A stretch of DNA of 64,000 nt. Origin: Catonia carolina. Lineage: Eukaryota > Arthropoda > Insecta > Hemiptera > Achilidae. A program made the position numbers and the translations under genes. How positions within the stretch are numbered: position 1 is the stretch's first letter; each line of letters opens with the position of its first letter. This document shows positions 1-11,286 of the stretch, piece by piece. A model generated the notes under the pieces. That model saw nothing but the letters and a program-made list of their open reading frames with translations. It made no database searches and was not told the DNA's origin. The stretch covers positions 189,307,783-189,371,782 of the forward strand of contig JAQMRL010000001.1 of the NCBI GenBank assembly GCA_035578175.1, given 5' to 3'.

Positions 1-205
1 ACCGAGGACGCATCAGCACATCTGGCCATATTTGCATTGCAATTGATACACTCCTCAGCTAAACATCATGTTTTACTGCACAGCCCTTAACATGTTAATC
101 CCCTCTGAACCAAAAACTGTATCCCACTGGTCAACAAGGCCAGGCAATTGAAAATAAATAGGCTAATGTTTCTACCTCTATCCACGTTTTTTACTTTTTT
201 ATAAG

Positions 206-675
206 TCATGGTGAAATTATGAATTTCCTACCTATGAACCTACCAGAATTTTTTGTAAAATATTGAATTTTTCCTAGCTCACTGATAAACCCCAGGTAAA
301 GCCAAGTGGTACCAGCATGAAGACCAGGTTGAAGCCCTCTTTCAGCATAGTTTGACACAGAAAGGCAGAAGCCACTGCACAATGCTAAAGATATGTTAGT
401 AGAAAATGCATCACCCTTTTCACCGCTGATTAAAACTATGTTTTCTACATCAATGTCAGATGTGATTAAATTTCTTAAAGATTTGTTCAAATGGAGAAGC
501 CTCGTGTGGTGAAGACAGGAGAGGCTTCCTTAACCACACCTTCTACAACAGTCTGAGTGGTCAGCCCAAGAACAGTACCCGCTTCAGTATCTGCTACTAC
601 TATTTTAATAGAAGAAATTTTCATGAATGAAGTTCCCACAAGCTGTAAACCATTGGGCCTTTCAGACAGAGCCAC
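206..675 (-). pseudogene. Unidentified coding-like remnant
   Basis: I do not recognise this protein. Two reading frames on the minus strand (675-487 and 490-206) have amino-acid composition and codon use more like real coding sequence than the AT-rich surroundings. The first has hydrophobic beta-like stretches and T/V-rich segments. The second has a short hydrophobic run with residues TTWLYLGFI. Coding sense seems to pass through different frames near 470-490, which suggests either frameshifts in a pseudogene or two exons. A GTAGGT that could be a splice donor lies at 238-243 on the minus strand. I see no convincing acceptor with a pyrimidine tract. It could be an exon pair of a host gene, perhaps the same minus-strand gene as ACOT9, but I found no thioesterase motif in it. 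Low certainty. Confidence 0.3.
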
Positions 676-2284
676 TTACGTATAAGTAACCTACATGGCC
701 ACTTATGTACAAGAAGTTATCAAATTACCCCTTGCGTCATGTCACCTAACATGCCTAAAGTACAGGTTGCACTATACATTGGGTTGTTGCGTTATCTTGT
801 TCACTTATCATTTTAACAATATTTCTAAAATGTTATGTATTACTTACTTTTATGTATTATATTTTATGTGTTATACTACTTTTATGTATTTTTATGTTAT
901 TTGTGTCTATGTGGTGTATGTTGGGCTCAGCGGCTGACTGTTTTCTAGTGAAGAAAGAATGACTATGTTAAGTTATAATGGTGCAGTATATTGAGACGAT
1001 ATTCTATTGCTGTTCTACTGTACCACCTCGCATCCTTGTGACCATCCATAGCAGTGGGTGGAGACAATGGGGTGTAGGGGAGTTTGGGAGCCCCCAAAAA
1101 AAAAATCAACCATTCTTGAGATATCAATTTAGAAAAAAAGGCAGATATGAAAATAAAATGGGATGTCTATTAAGACAAATGTTTTTTGTTTACTCTTATG
1201 CCCTGAATCACGTCATACTGTTGAGTTATTACACTCTACATTATGATTCTTCACTTTTAAAAATTTACTTCACTTTAAAAAGTTGCGATAAACTGCATTT
1301 AAAAAAATTTTAATACTTAATTGATGAAACATTTTATGTACAGTATTCAAGAGTTCCTTTCTAAATAAAAACTACTTCAAACTTATTTACGTAGTAGTAA
1401 TAAAAAGGTTAATATAAATTGGTAAGTAATAGATTTAACGTAGTTCAACACATCAAACTTATCAACCTTTATCTTGACATGTCCACTCTGTTTTTGGATT
1501 CTTTTGGAGCAAGTAATAAAAATATAAGTCAAGTTATATTTGCCACTTTGTACATAAAATAATTACTAATAAATTTTTAGTCCCAGCAGGTAAGTTGACC
1601 CTACTTTTTCTAAAAACATTTTGTCTAAAAATTAGACTTGTACTCGTACATTGCATTTTATGGTAATTTGAATTTTTCAGCTGTTTTTGCAGTATTAGTT
1701 AAATAGTCAATAATTACATTTTATGTATTTAGTGTAAGAATATTTATTACACCAGTTATAATTTTGTCTATTAGTGTCATTTAGGGTGTAAGCCTGCTAT
1801 GATGTGAGGGATGATAATAAATCAATAATTCTTTTATGTGCATTTTTGCCCTAAAATACAGTAAGATGTATTTGAAAAATTGATTGTATGAAGATCAGAG
1901 CCCCTCCCCCATGAATTCCCTAGGTATCACTTACTTGCCTATTTTAAATATAATTAGTAAATATAAGAGTTGAGGAAAGTCTAATCAAAATCTTAACACC
2001 CATTTTTGAAAAGAATTGGATTCTTTTTTGTTGGAAAATACCCTTTATTTTGGACTACCACACTAACTCCAAAAACCCCAAAAGCGTTAGTTGAAAAACC
2101 TTATTGTTTCTAAGTTTAAGCTCAATTAGTGTAGTAGTTTTAACTGCTCAGCGATAAATACAAAAACATGCATAGGAACAGATGGCCATCCCAATAGAAA
2201 TGACATTCCAGTGCTTAGGGATGATAAAATGTAAGCACTATTTAAAATCCAGGTATTAACAATTTTGGACCATCATCACAATAC
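676..2284. other. AT-rich DNA, no gene seen
   Basis: The stretch contains short chance frames only. I see no splice-site pairs, terminal repeats or tRNA-like boxes. A run of nine or ten A lies near 1097. Confidence 0.5.
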
Positions 2285-3110
2285 AGGGTCCATTATGAAA
2301 GTAATGCGCATAATTTTATTTTGACACGACTATCCATCCCAGGCCGGTAAAACCAGTCGGAAAATGTGGTGGAGGTCTGCCCTTCCAATGCAGCTGGTCA
2401 CCAATTTGCTCCGAACTGTCCGAGCGGAAAGATGTGTCTCCGTGTAGCGTGTGTTTTTGACTTTGTAACACGGAGCGATGAAGCCCTCGCTTGAACAGCG
2501 GTACATCATCAAGTTTTGCGTGCGGCTTGGAAAGAATACAATCGAAACATTCCAGATGCTTCAAGAGGCCTTCAAGGACGACTGCATTTCAAGGTCCGGG
2601 AGGTGGCACAAGGTGTTCATGGAGGGCCGGGAGGAGGTCATCGATGAACCCCGTTCTGGATCCCCAACAACGGCCAGAACCGATGACAACGTGAATCATG
2701 TGCGTGAAATTTTAAGTTCCAACCATCATTTGAGCATCCAGCACATCGTTGACACCTTGCGGTACATGGGAAAGTGACCGAGGATCTGCAAATGCACAAG
2801 GTCTGTGCGAAGCATGTTCCAAAAGTATTGATGGAAGAACAACTTCCTGGCCCAAAGCATTACCTCGGTGGTCCCCAAGCCCCCTTACAGTTCTGACTTG
2901 GCTCCGTGCGACTTTTTTTGTTTCCCCGACTGAAGAGAGAACTGAAAGGAAAGCATTGAGAGACTGTAGAAAACATCCAAAAGCATATTACAAGGTTCCT
3001 AACAGACATTCCTGTCGAGGAGTTTCAGGGTACCTTCCAGGTGTGGCAGACACGTCTCCGCAAGTGTATTATTAGAGGGGGAGAGTATTTCAAAGAATTT
3101 TAAGCATTTG
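2285..3110 (+). mobile_element. Mariner-like element, internally deleted
   Basis: Mariner transposase ends are present but the middle is gone. The left flank contains a sequence typical of mariner ends (ATTATGAAAGTAATGCGC at about 2294-2311). I could not find a matching inverted copy on the right, so the right terminus is either lost or decayed. The element is about 0.8 kb against about 1.3 kb for a full mariner, and it cannot encode an active transposase. Confidence 0.65.
2478..3103 (+). pseudogene. Mariner transposase remnant (DD34D type)
   Basis: Mariner transposases cut and paste their element at TA sites. The first 99 codons (2478-2777) match the N-terminal helix-turn-helix region of mariner: a start like MKPSLEQRYIIKFC, then GREEVIDEPRSG and RTDDNVNHVREIL. 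After a stop at about 2775 the sequence jumps to the C-terminal part. In another frame near 2883 the residues PYSSDLAPCDFF are the signature around the third catalytic aspartate, and the end at about 3060-3103 reads like a mariner C terminus (GGEYFKEF). The first two catalytic aspartates and roughly 150 residues between are missing. The family assignment is firm and the subfamily is not assigned. Confidence 0.8.
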
Positions 3111-3218
3111 TACCAGTATGATCATTAAATCTATTTTTCATACAATATGCAAGAAGTAAAAATAAACTTTTTATTTCTTTACATTGTAAATAAACTCTTT
3201 TTACATTTTACTTTTTAA

Positions 3219-3874
3219 CCCTTTCAATCCCAAATTTTTAAACTAAACAGAAAAAATATGTGTACATTGTTTCATACATTTTACTGATATTTAAGTGTAA
3301 TAAAATCACTTTTAGACCTTTAACCCTTTTAATGGCCTGACAAAAAAGTGTGACACATACGCCACACTAGGACTTGATGGTATGAAAGTTCCCAACAATA
3401 AGAATAAGTCAAATCATGTTCAGGCTTCCTGAAAAAAATATAATATTCTCTTACTTAGGTTTGTAGCAAAAAAAACTAAGTATGATTTTAATATTATTTA
3501 AGACTTCAAAAATGTTACAATTAAAAAATTTTTGTAAAATGGATAAAATCACTATTTAGGAACAGTTTAAAAAATATACTTGTACATACACACAACATAT
3601 TCGAAGAAATGTTACTTTATTTTAGTAAATTAAAACAAACTTCTAAAACCAAAATTAACTTTAAAAAGAAATTAATGGTTGCCTTCATGGCGCAATGGTC
3701 AGCATACTACAATGCACAGCAGAGGTCTCAGGTTCGAATCCTGGCTAGGGTTCAGAAAATTATTACGCTTCCCACCCAGCATTCTTTAATCCAAAGTTGT
3801 CTCTAACATCTAAAATTTTGAGGTCTTTTATTTCACTCCAATATGCCTTCTATGTCACACTGGGTTAGAAAGGG
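3219..3874. mobile_element. piggyBac-type MITE (candidate)
   Basis: The stretch is bounded by TTAA at 3215-3218 and 3875-3878. It begins CCCTTTCAATCCC and ends with the inverted version GGGTTAGAAAGGG, as expected for piggyBac-superfamily ends (TTAA duplication and CCC termini). An internal second TTAACCCTTTTAATGG at 3320 suggests a more complex origin. No transposase is encoded. A SINE lies inside. The TIR match is short, so this is moderate evidence only. Confidence 0.45.
3681..3815 (+). repeat. tRNA-derived SINE
   Basis: The head resembles a tRNA. A box A-like ATGGCGCAATGGTCA is at about 3687, and a box B GGTTCGAATCC at 3731-3741 is followed by CTGG. A non-tRNA body starts ATTATTACG and is shared with the decayed copy near 6640. 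The acceptor stem does not pair well, so this is a SINE head and not a tRNA gene. It lies within the piggyBac-type MITE. Confidence 0.6.
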
Positions 3875-3956
3875 TTAATAGTTAAAAAATTAATAGAACT
3901 TCACTCATTTATTTAGTTATAATAAGCACCCAACCAAAACAAAACAGAAACATTTT

Positions 3957-4110
3957 TTTATGAACGACTGTTGTGCACATTAAGGATAATGCAGGTGGTG
4001 AATGGTGATAGATGAAAATGAGTAATAAAATAATGCCAAACCTGACCAGGAATTGAAACTAAGACCTCTGGCTTAGCTTCTATGCCAGGTGTCATTTGCA
4101 GAGACTACTA
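3957..4110 (-). repeat. tRNA-derived SINE (decayed)
   Basis: On the minus strand the order is a tRNA-like head with a box B-like GTTTCAATTCC, then GGTCAGGTTTGGCATTATTTT and a body. The same order is seen in the SINE at 57437-57605 (GGTTCAATTCC, then GTCAGGTCTGGCATTTTTTC). Several substitutions show it is old. Confidence 0.5.
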
Positions 4111-4312
4111 CATCAAACTTAATAGTTGGTGTATAGTAACTAAAACAATACGAAGGAAATGAAGGTGTTAAATAGGCAGATACAGTGTAGAAATATTGCG
4201 GCAAATAGATAGATACAGAGTAAAGCAGTAAAAATAATCAAAGAATGGGACAGAAAAAGAAGACCACAGGTGAAAAAAATGAAAGAAGAGTTCAGTGAAA
4301 AAACAAAAAAAA

Positions 4313-5220
4313 TCTGGTGTGAAACACTCACACAACTTTATGACCAATATAACCTAACATTAGTAATACAACATTAGAAATAAATAAAAAACTAACCTCA
4401 AAAACATAACCTTATTTTAATCATGAGTAAAAGACGCAAAATGAAAATCAACCCGTTTGGCTTTAAAATACGGAAAATCACTCTTTCACGCTAAACTAGG
4501 CTCTGTAGAGAGAAATGCTTTAAATAAAAGTTGTAGTGTAGATCTTTTAATTTTCTATAAATTTTATTATATACACTTTTGTCGTAAAATGCTTACTAAG
4601 GCCGAAATCTTTTAAAAAAATCGATTTTCACACGTTTTTGTGAGAAAAAAACAGAAAATTGCTAATTACCGCTAAACTAAGCGTTATACAAAAAAAATTT
4701 TGAAATAAAAGTTGTACGATTTTAAATTCTCTACAACTTTTGTTATATAACGTTTTGCGCTAAAATGCATATTAAAGGCACAATCTTAGAAAAACAAATG
4801 TTTTACGTGAAAACATTCTCACCAAGAATTTCAGCAAACATGACGCCTACCCTATCTCTTAGAGAATTAAAAATTGAGTAAACCAGGCGATTTTAAAAAA
4901 ATCGTAGGACCATTTTTTGAGAAAATCGTAAAAAAGTGAAAAATTACACGAATAAACTACTACTTCCGGTTGACCGATTTTGATGAAAATGTTCGTGTCG
5001 GGTCCATTAGTGGTATGTAACTTAAGTTTCAAGTTTCAAGTTCGTACGATGTTCCGTTCTTGAGATATTCTGTTCACACACACACACACCAATCGCTAAA
5101 AACATGTTTTTTGGGTTCAGGGGGTCTGAAAACGAGTAGATCCGGTGAAAACTCGATTTTGAAAATTCGACATGAAAACAATACTTTCCTTCCTATATAT
5201 TCATAAAGGCAAGAGAAAGT
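4313..5220 (-). mobile_element. HINE copy A (Helentron-associated, DINE-1-like)
   Basis: This is one of nine clear copies of a roughly 0.93-kb repeat. On its own strand it starts ACTTTCTCTTGCC and ends near CACCAGA followed by a T run. The 3' subterminal inverted repeat is damaged here: ACTTTATGACC replaces the usual ACTTTCTCTTGCC on the plus strand. The internal (CA)n tract is short (about 5083-5092). Flanking sequence at 4225-4312 is lysine-rich and open in one frame, which suggests insertion into older coding-like DNA that I could not identify. No protein is encoded. Confidence 0.65.
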
Positions 5221-5852
5221 AAAAAGATTGGGAAAGGTGGACAACATGAAACATTACATCAAAATAGTCAATTAACATCATTTGTGATCTGAAGTAGCCC
5301 AATGCAAAAAAACTCAGTTTTCTAAAGAATATGAGAATGTTTTATTTCACATTGATAATAAATTTTGCATTACCGTATGACTTTATTTTATTGGTAATAA
5401 AAATTTTTACTAAGTCCCCAAAGCCACAAACTGTTTTTATAAAAAGTACTTCAACAAATTCAAAGCCACTTTTAAGTACTTCAACTATATCACAAATTTT
5501 AAGATAAAAATAATAACCACTCAATTTTTTTAATGAAATTACAAAGTGCAAATTCCGCTATGATTACAATTTAATTTTTACAAATATTTTTTTTCACCAC
5601 TGGTAAAAGTATAAAATAACAGCCATAAAAATAAAGAGCAATAACAATATTATTTTTGTCTAAAATAATAATTATAAAAGAAAGATAAAAATTTATCACA
5701 TTTTGACAAATTCATTATGAGAGTGCTTCAATAATAATGATTGTATAATTATTAAATTGTAATAAGTAATAATTAAAAAATTAGAACATGACAGGAAACT
5801 GTCTTTATTTTATGTGACTTAGTGTACGGTGTAGAAGTTCTGGAATCGTGCA
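5221..5852. other. AT-rich spacer, nothing recognised
   Basis: Sequence between two HINE copies. No open frame above 70 codons looks like a protein, and I see no repeat ends. Confidence 0.5.
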
Positions 5853-6526
5853 CTTTTAATTTTCTATAAATTTGATTAGGCCTATATAAACTTTTGTCGT
5901 AAAATGCATACTAAGGCCGAAATCTTAAAAAAATCGATTTTTCACACGTTTTCATGAGAAAGAAACAGAAAATCGCTAATTACCGCTAAACTAAGCGTTA
6001 TACAAAAAAATGTTTGTAATAAAAGTTGTAGGATTTTAAATTCTCTACATTTTTTATTATATAAATTTTTGCGCTATAATACATATTAAAGCCATAATCT
6101 TAAAAAAACACTTTTTTACGTAAAAACAGCCTCACCAAGAATTTCAGCAAACATGACGCCTACCCTATCTTGTAGAGAATAAAAAATTTAGTAAACCAGG
6201 CAAATTTTAAAAAAAATGTAGGACCAGTTTTTGAGAAAATCGCAAAAAGTGAAAAATTACACGAATAAACTACTATTTCTAGGTGACCGACTTTGATGAA
6301 AATGTTCGTGTCGGGTCCAGTAGTGGTATGTAACTTACGTTTCAAGTTCGTACGATGTTCCGTTCTTGAGATATTCTGTTCACACACACACAGACCAATC
6401 GCTAAAAACATGTTTTTTGGGTTCAGGGGGTCTGAAAATGTGTAGATCCGGTGAAAACTCGATTTTGAAAAATCGACATGAAAACAATACTTTCCTTCCT
6501 ATATATTCATATAGGCAAGAGAAAGT
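5853..6526 (-). mobile_element. HINE copy B, truncated
   Basis: It matches copy A from the TTTTAATTTTCTATAAAT segment to the terminal GGCAAGAGAAAGT. The hairpin end (TCTGGTGTGAAACACTC side) is missing. An extra GGCCTATA insertion sits near 5879. The (CA)n tract is short (about 6382-6392). Confidence 0.65.
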
Positions 6527-6539
6527 AAAAATAGTCTAG

Positions 6540-6700
6540 AGACCACCTCTATGGCCTAATGTTAGAGTACTAAACTGTAGTGCACTGCAAAACAGACAAT
6601 TTGTGTTTGATTTTTGGCTGGGGACTGGAAATTATTACAAGTTAACACCCAATGATTTCATACCACAATCCAATGTAGTTACTAACAACCTTAACATTCA
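6540..6700 (+). repeat. Decayed tRNA-derived SINE
   Basis: Head-like CTATGGCCTAATGTTAGAGTA is followed by a degenerate box B (TGTTTGATTTTTGGCTGGGG) and ATTATTACA. The order and body agree with the SINE at 3681-3815. It is heavily diverged. Confidence 0.4.
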
Positions 6701-7628
6701 ATAAGATTTAAAAGTACTAAAAATGAAGAGATAATACGAAAATTTACACAATAACATATTAAAATTGTTTAAAATAAAATTAAATATTAAAATAACATAT
6801 GCAAATTTAAACATATAACTTTATATGCACCGTTTCTCTTTTTGTAGTGGTCAATAGAACAGGCCTCTGTGCCCGAGGTCCTGATTAGGTTTAGCATTTT
6901 TCCATTACTTACTTTCATCTGATACTTTTATATTGTTTTCATTACCAAGTGCAAAACCCTCTGAGGTAAAAACATTTTTACATACAACAGTTAGTTGGGC
7001 TGCTTTTTGTAATTTACTAAAAAATTATAAAAAAATTATTTCATAAAAAGTGCATTGTGTATGTTTTAATATTCCCTGATTACAATAATGAGATTTTCTG
7101 TTTGGTCAACTCTTTTCAAAAATATCTCCCAAGTAGTCTAACCCATGTGACAGCACCTGTAAAATACACACTCCTGAATGACCTAAAAGGACACTGATAA
7201 GATTTAAAAATGCATCTTTTCTAGCTGACATTCAAGAGCACCAGCACATAGTACATAAATCCATAGCTTTACATTTTTTTAATGTTTTACTATGAACTAT
7301 AACAAAATACTTGATACTTTGAACATAAATGCTATTACAGACTAAAAATGCATTTGTGCTATAGCAGCAGCATTTATAAAACTGCATATGCTTATGCTCA
7401 TTATGATATTTGAGGTAGAAAAAATTCATATACACACATTAACTGAGAAATCAATTGTTATGAAATAACTTTCTCTTTCAAAATTTGAAACATTTAATGT
7501 TTACACAAAACCAATCAAAAGAATTTGTAGATAACTACAAATTGATATAGGTACTGAAGTCACGAGATTGCCTTTTGCGTATGTATGGGCAGTGAGGAAG
7601 GGAAGTGAAATATTTGCAGTGCTGCCAA
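6701..7628. other. AT-rich DNA, no gene seen
   Basis: The ORFs here are short and do not resemble a protein family. This is the left flank of the foldback element. Confidence 0.5.
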
Positions 7629-7637
7629 CCTCAACAG
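7629..7637. repeat. 9-bp target duplication, left
   Basis: CCTCAACAG directly abuts the left end of the foldback element. An identical CCTCAACAG directly abuts the right end at 16106-16114. Confidence 0.85.
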
Positions 7638-7689
7638 ACGTCTGTGAAGTTGGCCCCACCCATACAAAAATTTGAAAAAAAAATTAGTG

Positions 7690-8800
7690 CATTCGATTGT
7701 TCTACGTTTGTTCCGGATTGTTCCGCAAAAATTTTCGTTTGTTCCGCTCAAATAAGCGAGAAAATCGAGAAAAACCGTGGGTGGGGCTAACTTCACGATG
7801 GCCCCCCCCATTTAACTTATTCAACTTTTTTTTGCATAGATCGATAGATCTTCGTTTGTTCCGGATTGTTCCGCAAAAATTTTCGTTTGTTCCGCTCAAA
7901 CAAGCGAGAAAATCGACGAAAACTGGGTGGGGCTAACTTCACGCTGGCCCCCCCCACTCAACTTTTCCAACTTTTTTTTACATAGATCGATAGATCTTCG
8001 TTTGTTCCGGATTGTTCCACAAAAATTTTCGTTTGTTCCGCTCAAATAAGCGAGAAAATCGAGGAAAACTGCGGCGAGCTAGCCCCCCCCACTCAACTTT
8101 TTGAAATTTTTTATACATGGATCGATAGGTCTTCGTTTGTTCCGGATTGTTCCGCAAAAATTTTCGTTCGTTCTGCTCAAATAAGCGAGAAAATCGAGGA
8201 AAACTGCTGGGGGATAGCGTGAAGTTAGCCCCACCCACTCAACTTTTTGAACTTTTTTTTACACGGATCGATAGATCTTCGTTTGTTCCGGATTGTTCCG
8301 CAAAAATTTTCGTTTGTTCCGCTCAAATAGGCGAGAAAACCGAGGAAAACTGCGGCGAGCTAGCGTGAAGTTAGCCCCACCCACTCAACTTTTTGAACTT
8401 TTTTTTACATGGATCGATAGATCTTCGTTTGTTCCGGATTGTTCCACAAAAATTTTCGTTTGTTCCGCTCAAATAAGCGAGAAAATCGAGGAAAACTGCT
8501 GGGGGATAGCGTGAAGTTAGCCCCACCCACTCAACTTTTTGAACTTTTTTTTACATGGATCGATAGATCTTCGTTTGTTCCGGATTGTTCCGCAAAAATT
8601 TTCGTTTGTTCCGCTCAAATAAGCGAGAAAATCGAGGAAAACTGCTGGGGGATAGCGTGAAGTTAGCCCCACCCACTCAACTTTTTGAACTTTTTTTTAC
8701 ATGGATCGATAGATCTTCGTTTGTTCCGGATTGTTCCGCAAAAATTTTCGTTTGTTCCGCTCAAATAGGCGAGAAAATCGAGGAAAACTTTGTAGTGGTG
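7690..8800 (+). repeat. 146-bp tandem repeat array (about 8 units)
   Basis: Each unit contains three GTTCCG-type motifs (TTTGTTCCGGATTGTTCCG, then TTTGTTCCGCTCAAATA), a TCGATAGATC and a AGTTAGCCCCACCCACTC. Four units in a row are spaced exactly 146 bp (the same codon recurs at 8147, 8293, 8439 and 8585). The first units vary in length by a few bases. Short frames within each unit give near-identical 73-aa chance peptides and should not be read as genes. The spaced motifs could be transposase-binding sites, but that is inference. Confidence 0.85.
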
Positions 8801-9210
8801 GGGGTAAAAAAGCGCGTTTAATATATTTAACATTGTTTTTGTCTATATCGATAGCCTTTAAATAGTTGTGGGTTGTTCCGCATAAAGTTTCCTTTGTTCC
8901 GCTCAAATAATATTTAAATTGATACCGTATTATTCCGAAAACAAGCCGTACCCGAATTTAAGCCGAATCGGAAAAAATACTATAAAACTAGGAAAACAAT
9001 TAAAGTACAGTACTTGTATGTTTTTGAAAATATTCTATTTTATAAGAAACGATTACCGTAGTCTACAAACAATATACTTACTACTTAATTAGCATTTAGA
9101 AGTTTTTGTTTATTTTTTGTTGAATGCTGAACACAAGATTCATCTACATGATAGGTATTTTCTTCCGGCTTCTTTGTTGGATGTCTTTTCCGCGTAGTTA
9201 ATTTGATTTT

Positions 9211-9363
9211 TCTGACTTCTGAAATTACTGCTAATGCAGACGGTGAAGGATGAAATGATTTTTTGTAAAGTATGAAAATATGCCGTGCCTGAATAAGATT
9301 CGAACCCAAGACCGGCGCATGATGAGAGGCGAGCAAGTTACCAACTACGCCAATACGGCCGGC
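9211..9363 (-). repeat. tRNA-derived SINE in left arm
   Basis: On the minus strand: a box A-like TGGCGTAGTTGGTAAC, a box B-like GGTTCGAATCTT, then CAGGCACGGCATATTTTC and a body ending near GCAGTAATTTCAGAA. The right arm has the same SINE at 14381-14540 in mirror image, down to an identical 83-codon frame. It therefore predates, or was copied by, the process that made the arms alike. Confidence 0.7.
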
Positions 9364-10214
9364 ATAGTAGTAGTAGTAGGTAGCATAGTAGTAGTTAATT
9401 TGAAATTAGTATCGTAAGCCCTGCGCTGATTTTTAGGTATTTATATAGACGAAGTACCCTTAACCTACATAAAATCACTCATAGCGATTTATATAATACA
9501 ACAAAAAACAAATGATCGGATAAAAAAACAAAATGAAATATAAGAAAACTGCTATCAAACTTTATACTGTATCTCCAAACTGATCAAAATGACTATACAT
9601 GCACTACGTAAGAAGTGTGCGTATAAGACTGCGTGTATCTCTCTCTTCGTAGCTACTTATGCTTAATATGAAATCATTAATTTGAGTACGTTGAGTATTT
9701 TGAGTGCTTGGCACCCAAAATATATAACTGGCTCCCGAACCATTTAAAGAATTTAACAAGTTTAAAATTTTATAAAAAACTAAAAAAATGGATAGCCAAA
9801 CAGATAGAGAGAAAATAGCAAAATGGTCAGCAATATTCAAATGTAGATATAAATAAAGAGACAGGAGGAAAATGAAATAGAATACATTTCTTTTATTGTT
9901 TTTAATTTTTAAATGTAATAATTAATTTCAGGTATAATTATCCTTATTAAGTTAGTTAAGTTACTGTAGTAAGTAAATATAGTAGGTATTGAATGCTATT
10001 GCTAATAGTTAATACTTCAGATTTTTTTGATATTTATTTAAAAATTTCCAGCCCATCCTAGTAAATTACATGGTTTTGTCCATAGTTGGATGGGATGATT
10101 TCCACCTCCTCTAGGGTAGCCTATAACAGGATAGTAGTTTACTGTAAGAAATTGTGTATTACGGAAATTTCTATTTTTGTAATGCGTAACATCATGGGAA
10201 TAAATAAATAATTA

Positions 10215-10215
<1 letters not shown>

Positions 10216-10281
<66 letters not shown>

Positions 10282-10289
10282 TATTATTA
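10216..10289. repeat. (ATT)n microsatellite
   Basis: An almost uninterrupted ATT run of about 74 bp within the loop of the foldback element. Confidence 0.9.
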
Positions 10290-10910
10290 ATACTATTATT
10301 AAAGCGTGAATGCAAGCCGCAGGTCAAATTATGGAACCGATTTTTAAGAAAAACCTGCGGCTTGTATTCGGAACAATACGGTATTATGGAAAATCTGGTG
10401 ATTGTTCTATAATATAAGTTGATGTGATTATTGATGTATGATATTGATGTATAGATGTATGATATGTATTTATAATATTGATGTATATTGGTATTTAGTC
10501 CCGCTCGTGTTTCTGATTCTGAAACTAAATTTTACTTCCAACTACCCATCCGTAATGTTTCCTAGAAGAAAACTAGCCCCGTCATTTATCTTCGTAAGAT
10601 CTGGTGGCATTTCCCACGACCTTCTAAATTATCTTTTGTCAGTTTCAGTTTCAGTCGCTTGCCAAGTATGATTTTGTCAAGTATGATCTCAAAACTAATA
10701 AACCAAATTAATTTCGACTATAATTATAATATCGTGTTTAATAATAGACCCTTAGTGTTATACAGTATAACAATCTTGTTCAAATTAGCAGTTTTACTCT
10801 TAACCGAGCCCTCACATTGAACAACATACTTGTTAAATTACACTAAACTACAATAAAACTTTAAAATACAACTTCACTATTAATGAAATTATAATATTAA
10901 ATTTCATAGA

Positions 10911-11286
10911 AATTTGAGCGGAACAAAGGAAACTTTATGCGGAACAACCCACAACTATTGAAGACGTCTGTGAAGTTGGCCCCACCCATACAAAAATTTT
11001 TAAAAAAATTAGTGCATTCGATTGTTTTACGTTTGTTCCGGATTGCTCCGCAAAAATTTTCGTTTGTTCCGCTCAAATAGGCGAGAAAATTGAGAAAAAC
11101 TGCCGGGGGATAGCGTGAAGTTAGCCCTACCCACTCAACTTTTCCACATTTTTTTCACATGGATCGATAGATCTTCGTTTGTTCCGGATTGTTCCACAAA
11201 AAATTTCGTTTGTTCCGCTCAAATAAGCGAGAAATTAAGGAAAACTTTGGAGTGGTGGTGGTAAAGAAGCGCGTTTATTATTTTAA
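10911..11286. repeat. Internal foldback-arm fragments, head to head
   Basis: 10911-10963 matches arm sequence in reverse orientation (GCGGAACAACCCACAACTATT). At 10964 the true terminal sequence ACGTCTGTGAAGTTGG starts again in forward orientation, followed by two diverged 146-bp-type units up to the piggyBac-like insertion. This indicates earlier insertion or rearrangement of a related element inside the loop. Confidence 0.7.

Larger units (their letters stand above)
7638..9598 (+). repeat. Left inverted arm of foldback element
   Basis: In order: terminal ACGTCTGTGAAGTTGGCC, a transition segment with TTAGTGCATTCGATTG, about eight 146-bp units to about 8800, a segment with GTAAAAAAGCGCGTTTAA, a SINE (9211-9363, minus), and an inner end at GACTATAC. 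It is nearly identical in reverse to 14143-16105. The listed differences are single-base changes, such as GGTGGGGC versus GGTAAGGC near 7932. Confidence 0.85.

Noticed and set aside
4140..4331. Membrane-protein-like frame on the minus strand
   Set aside because: Hydrophobicity is caused by T/A-rich DNA; no start context or family; the plus strand is lysine-rich for the same reason.
7690..8800. CRISPR-like array or satellite centromere
   Set aside because: Units are adjacent without unique spacers and belong to the arm of a transposon in an animal genome.
8147..8821. Series of 73-78-aa frames in the 146-bp array, mirrored at 14920-15594
   Set aside because: They are the same chance frame repeated with the DNA unit, they overlap one another, and they have no family features; both strands are open equally.
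9331..9363. tRNA genes at the box A/box B sequences
   Set aside because: Acceptor and anticodon stems do not form, all copies share the same non-tRNA body, and several carry mutations in box B. They are SINE heads.
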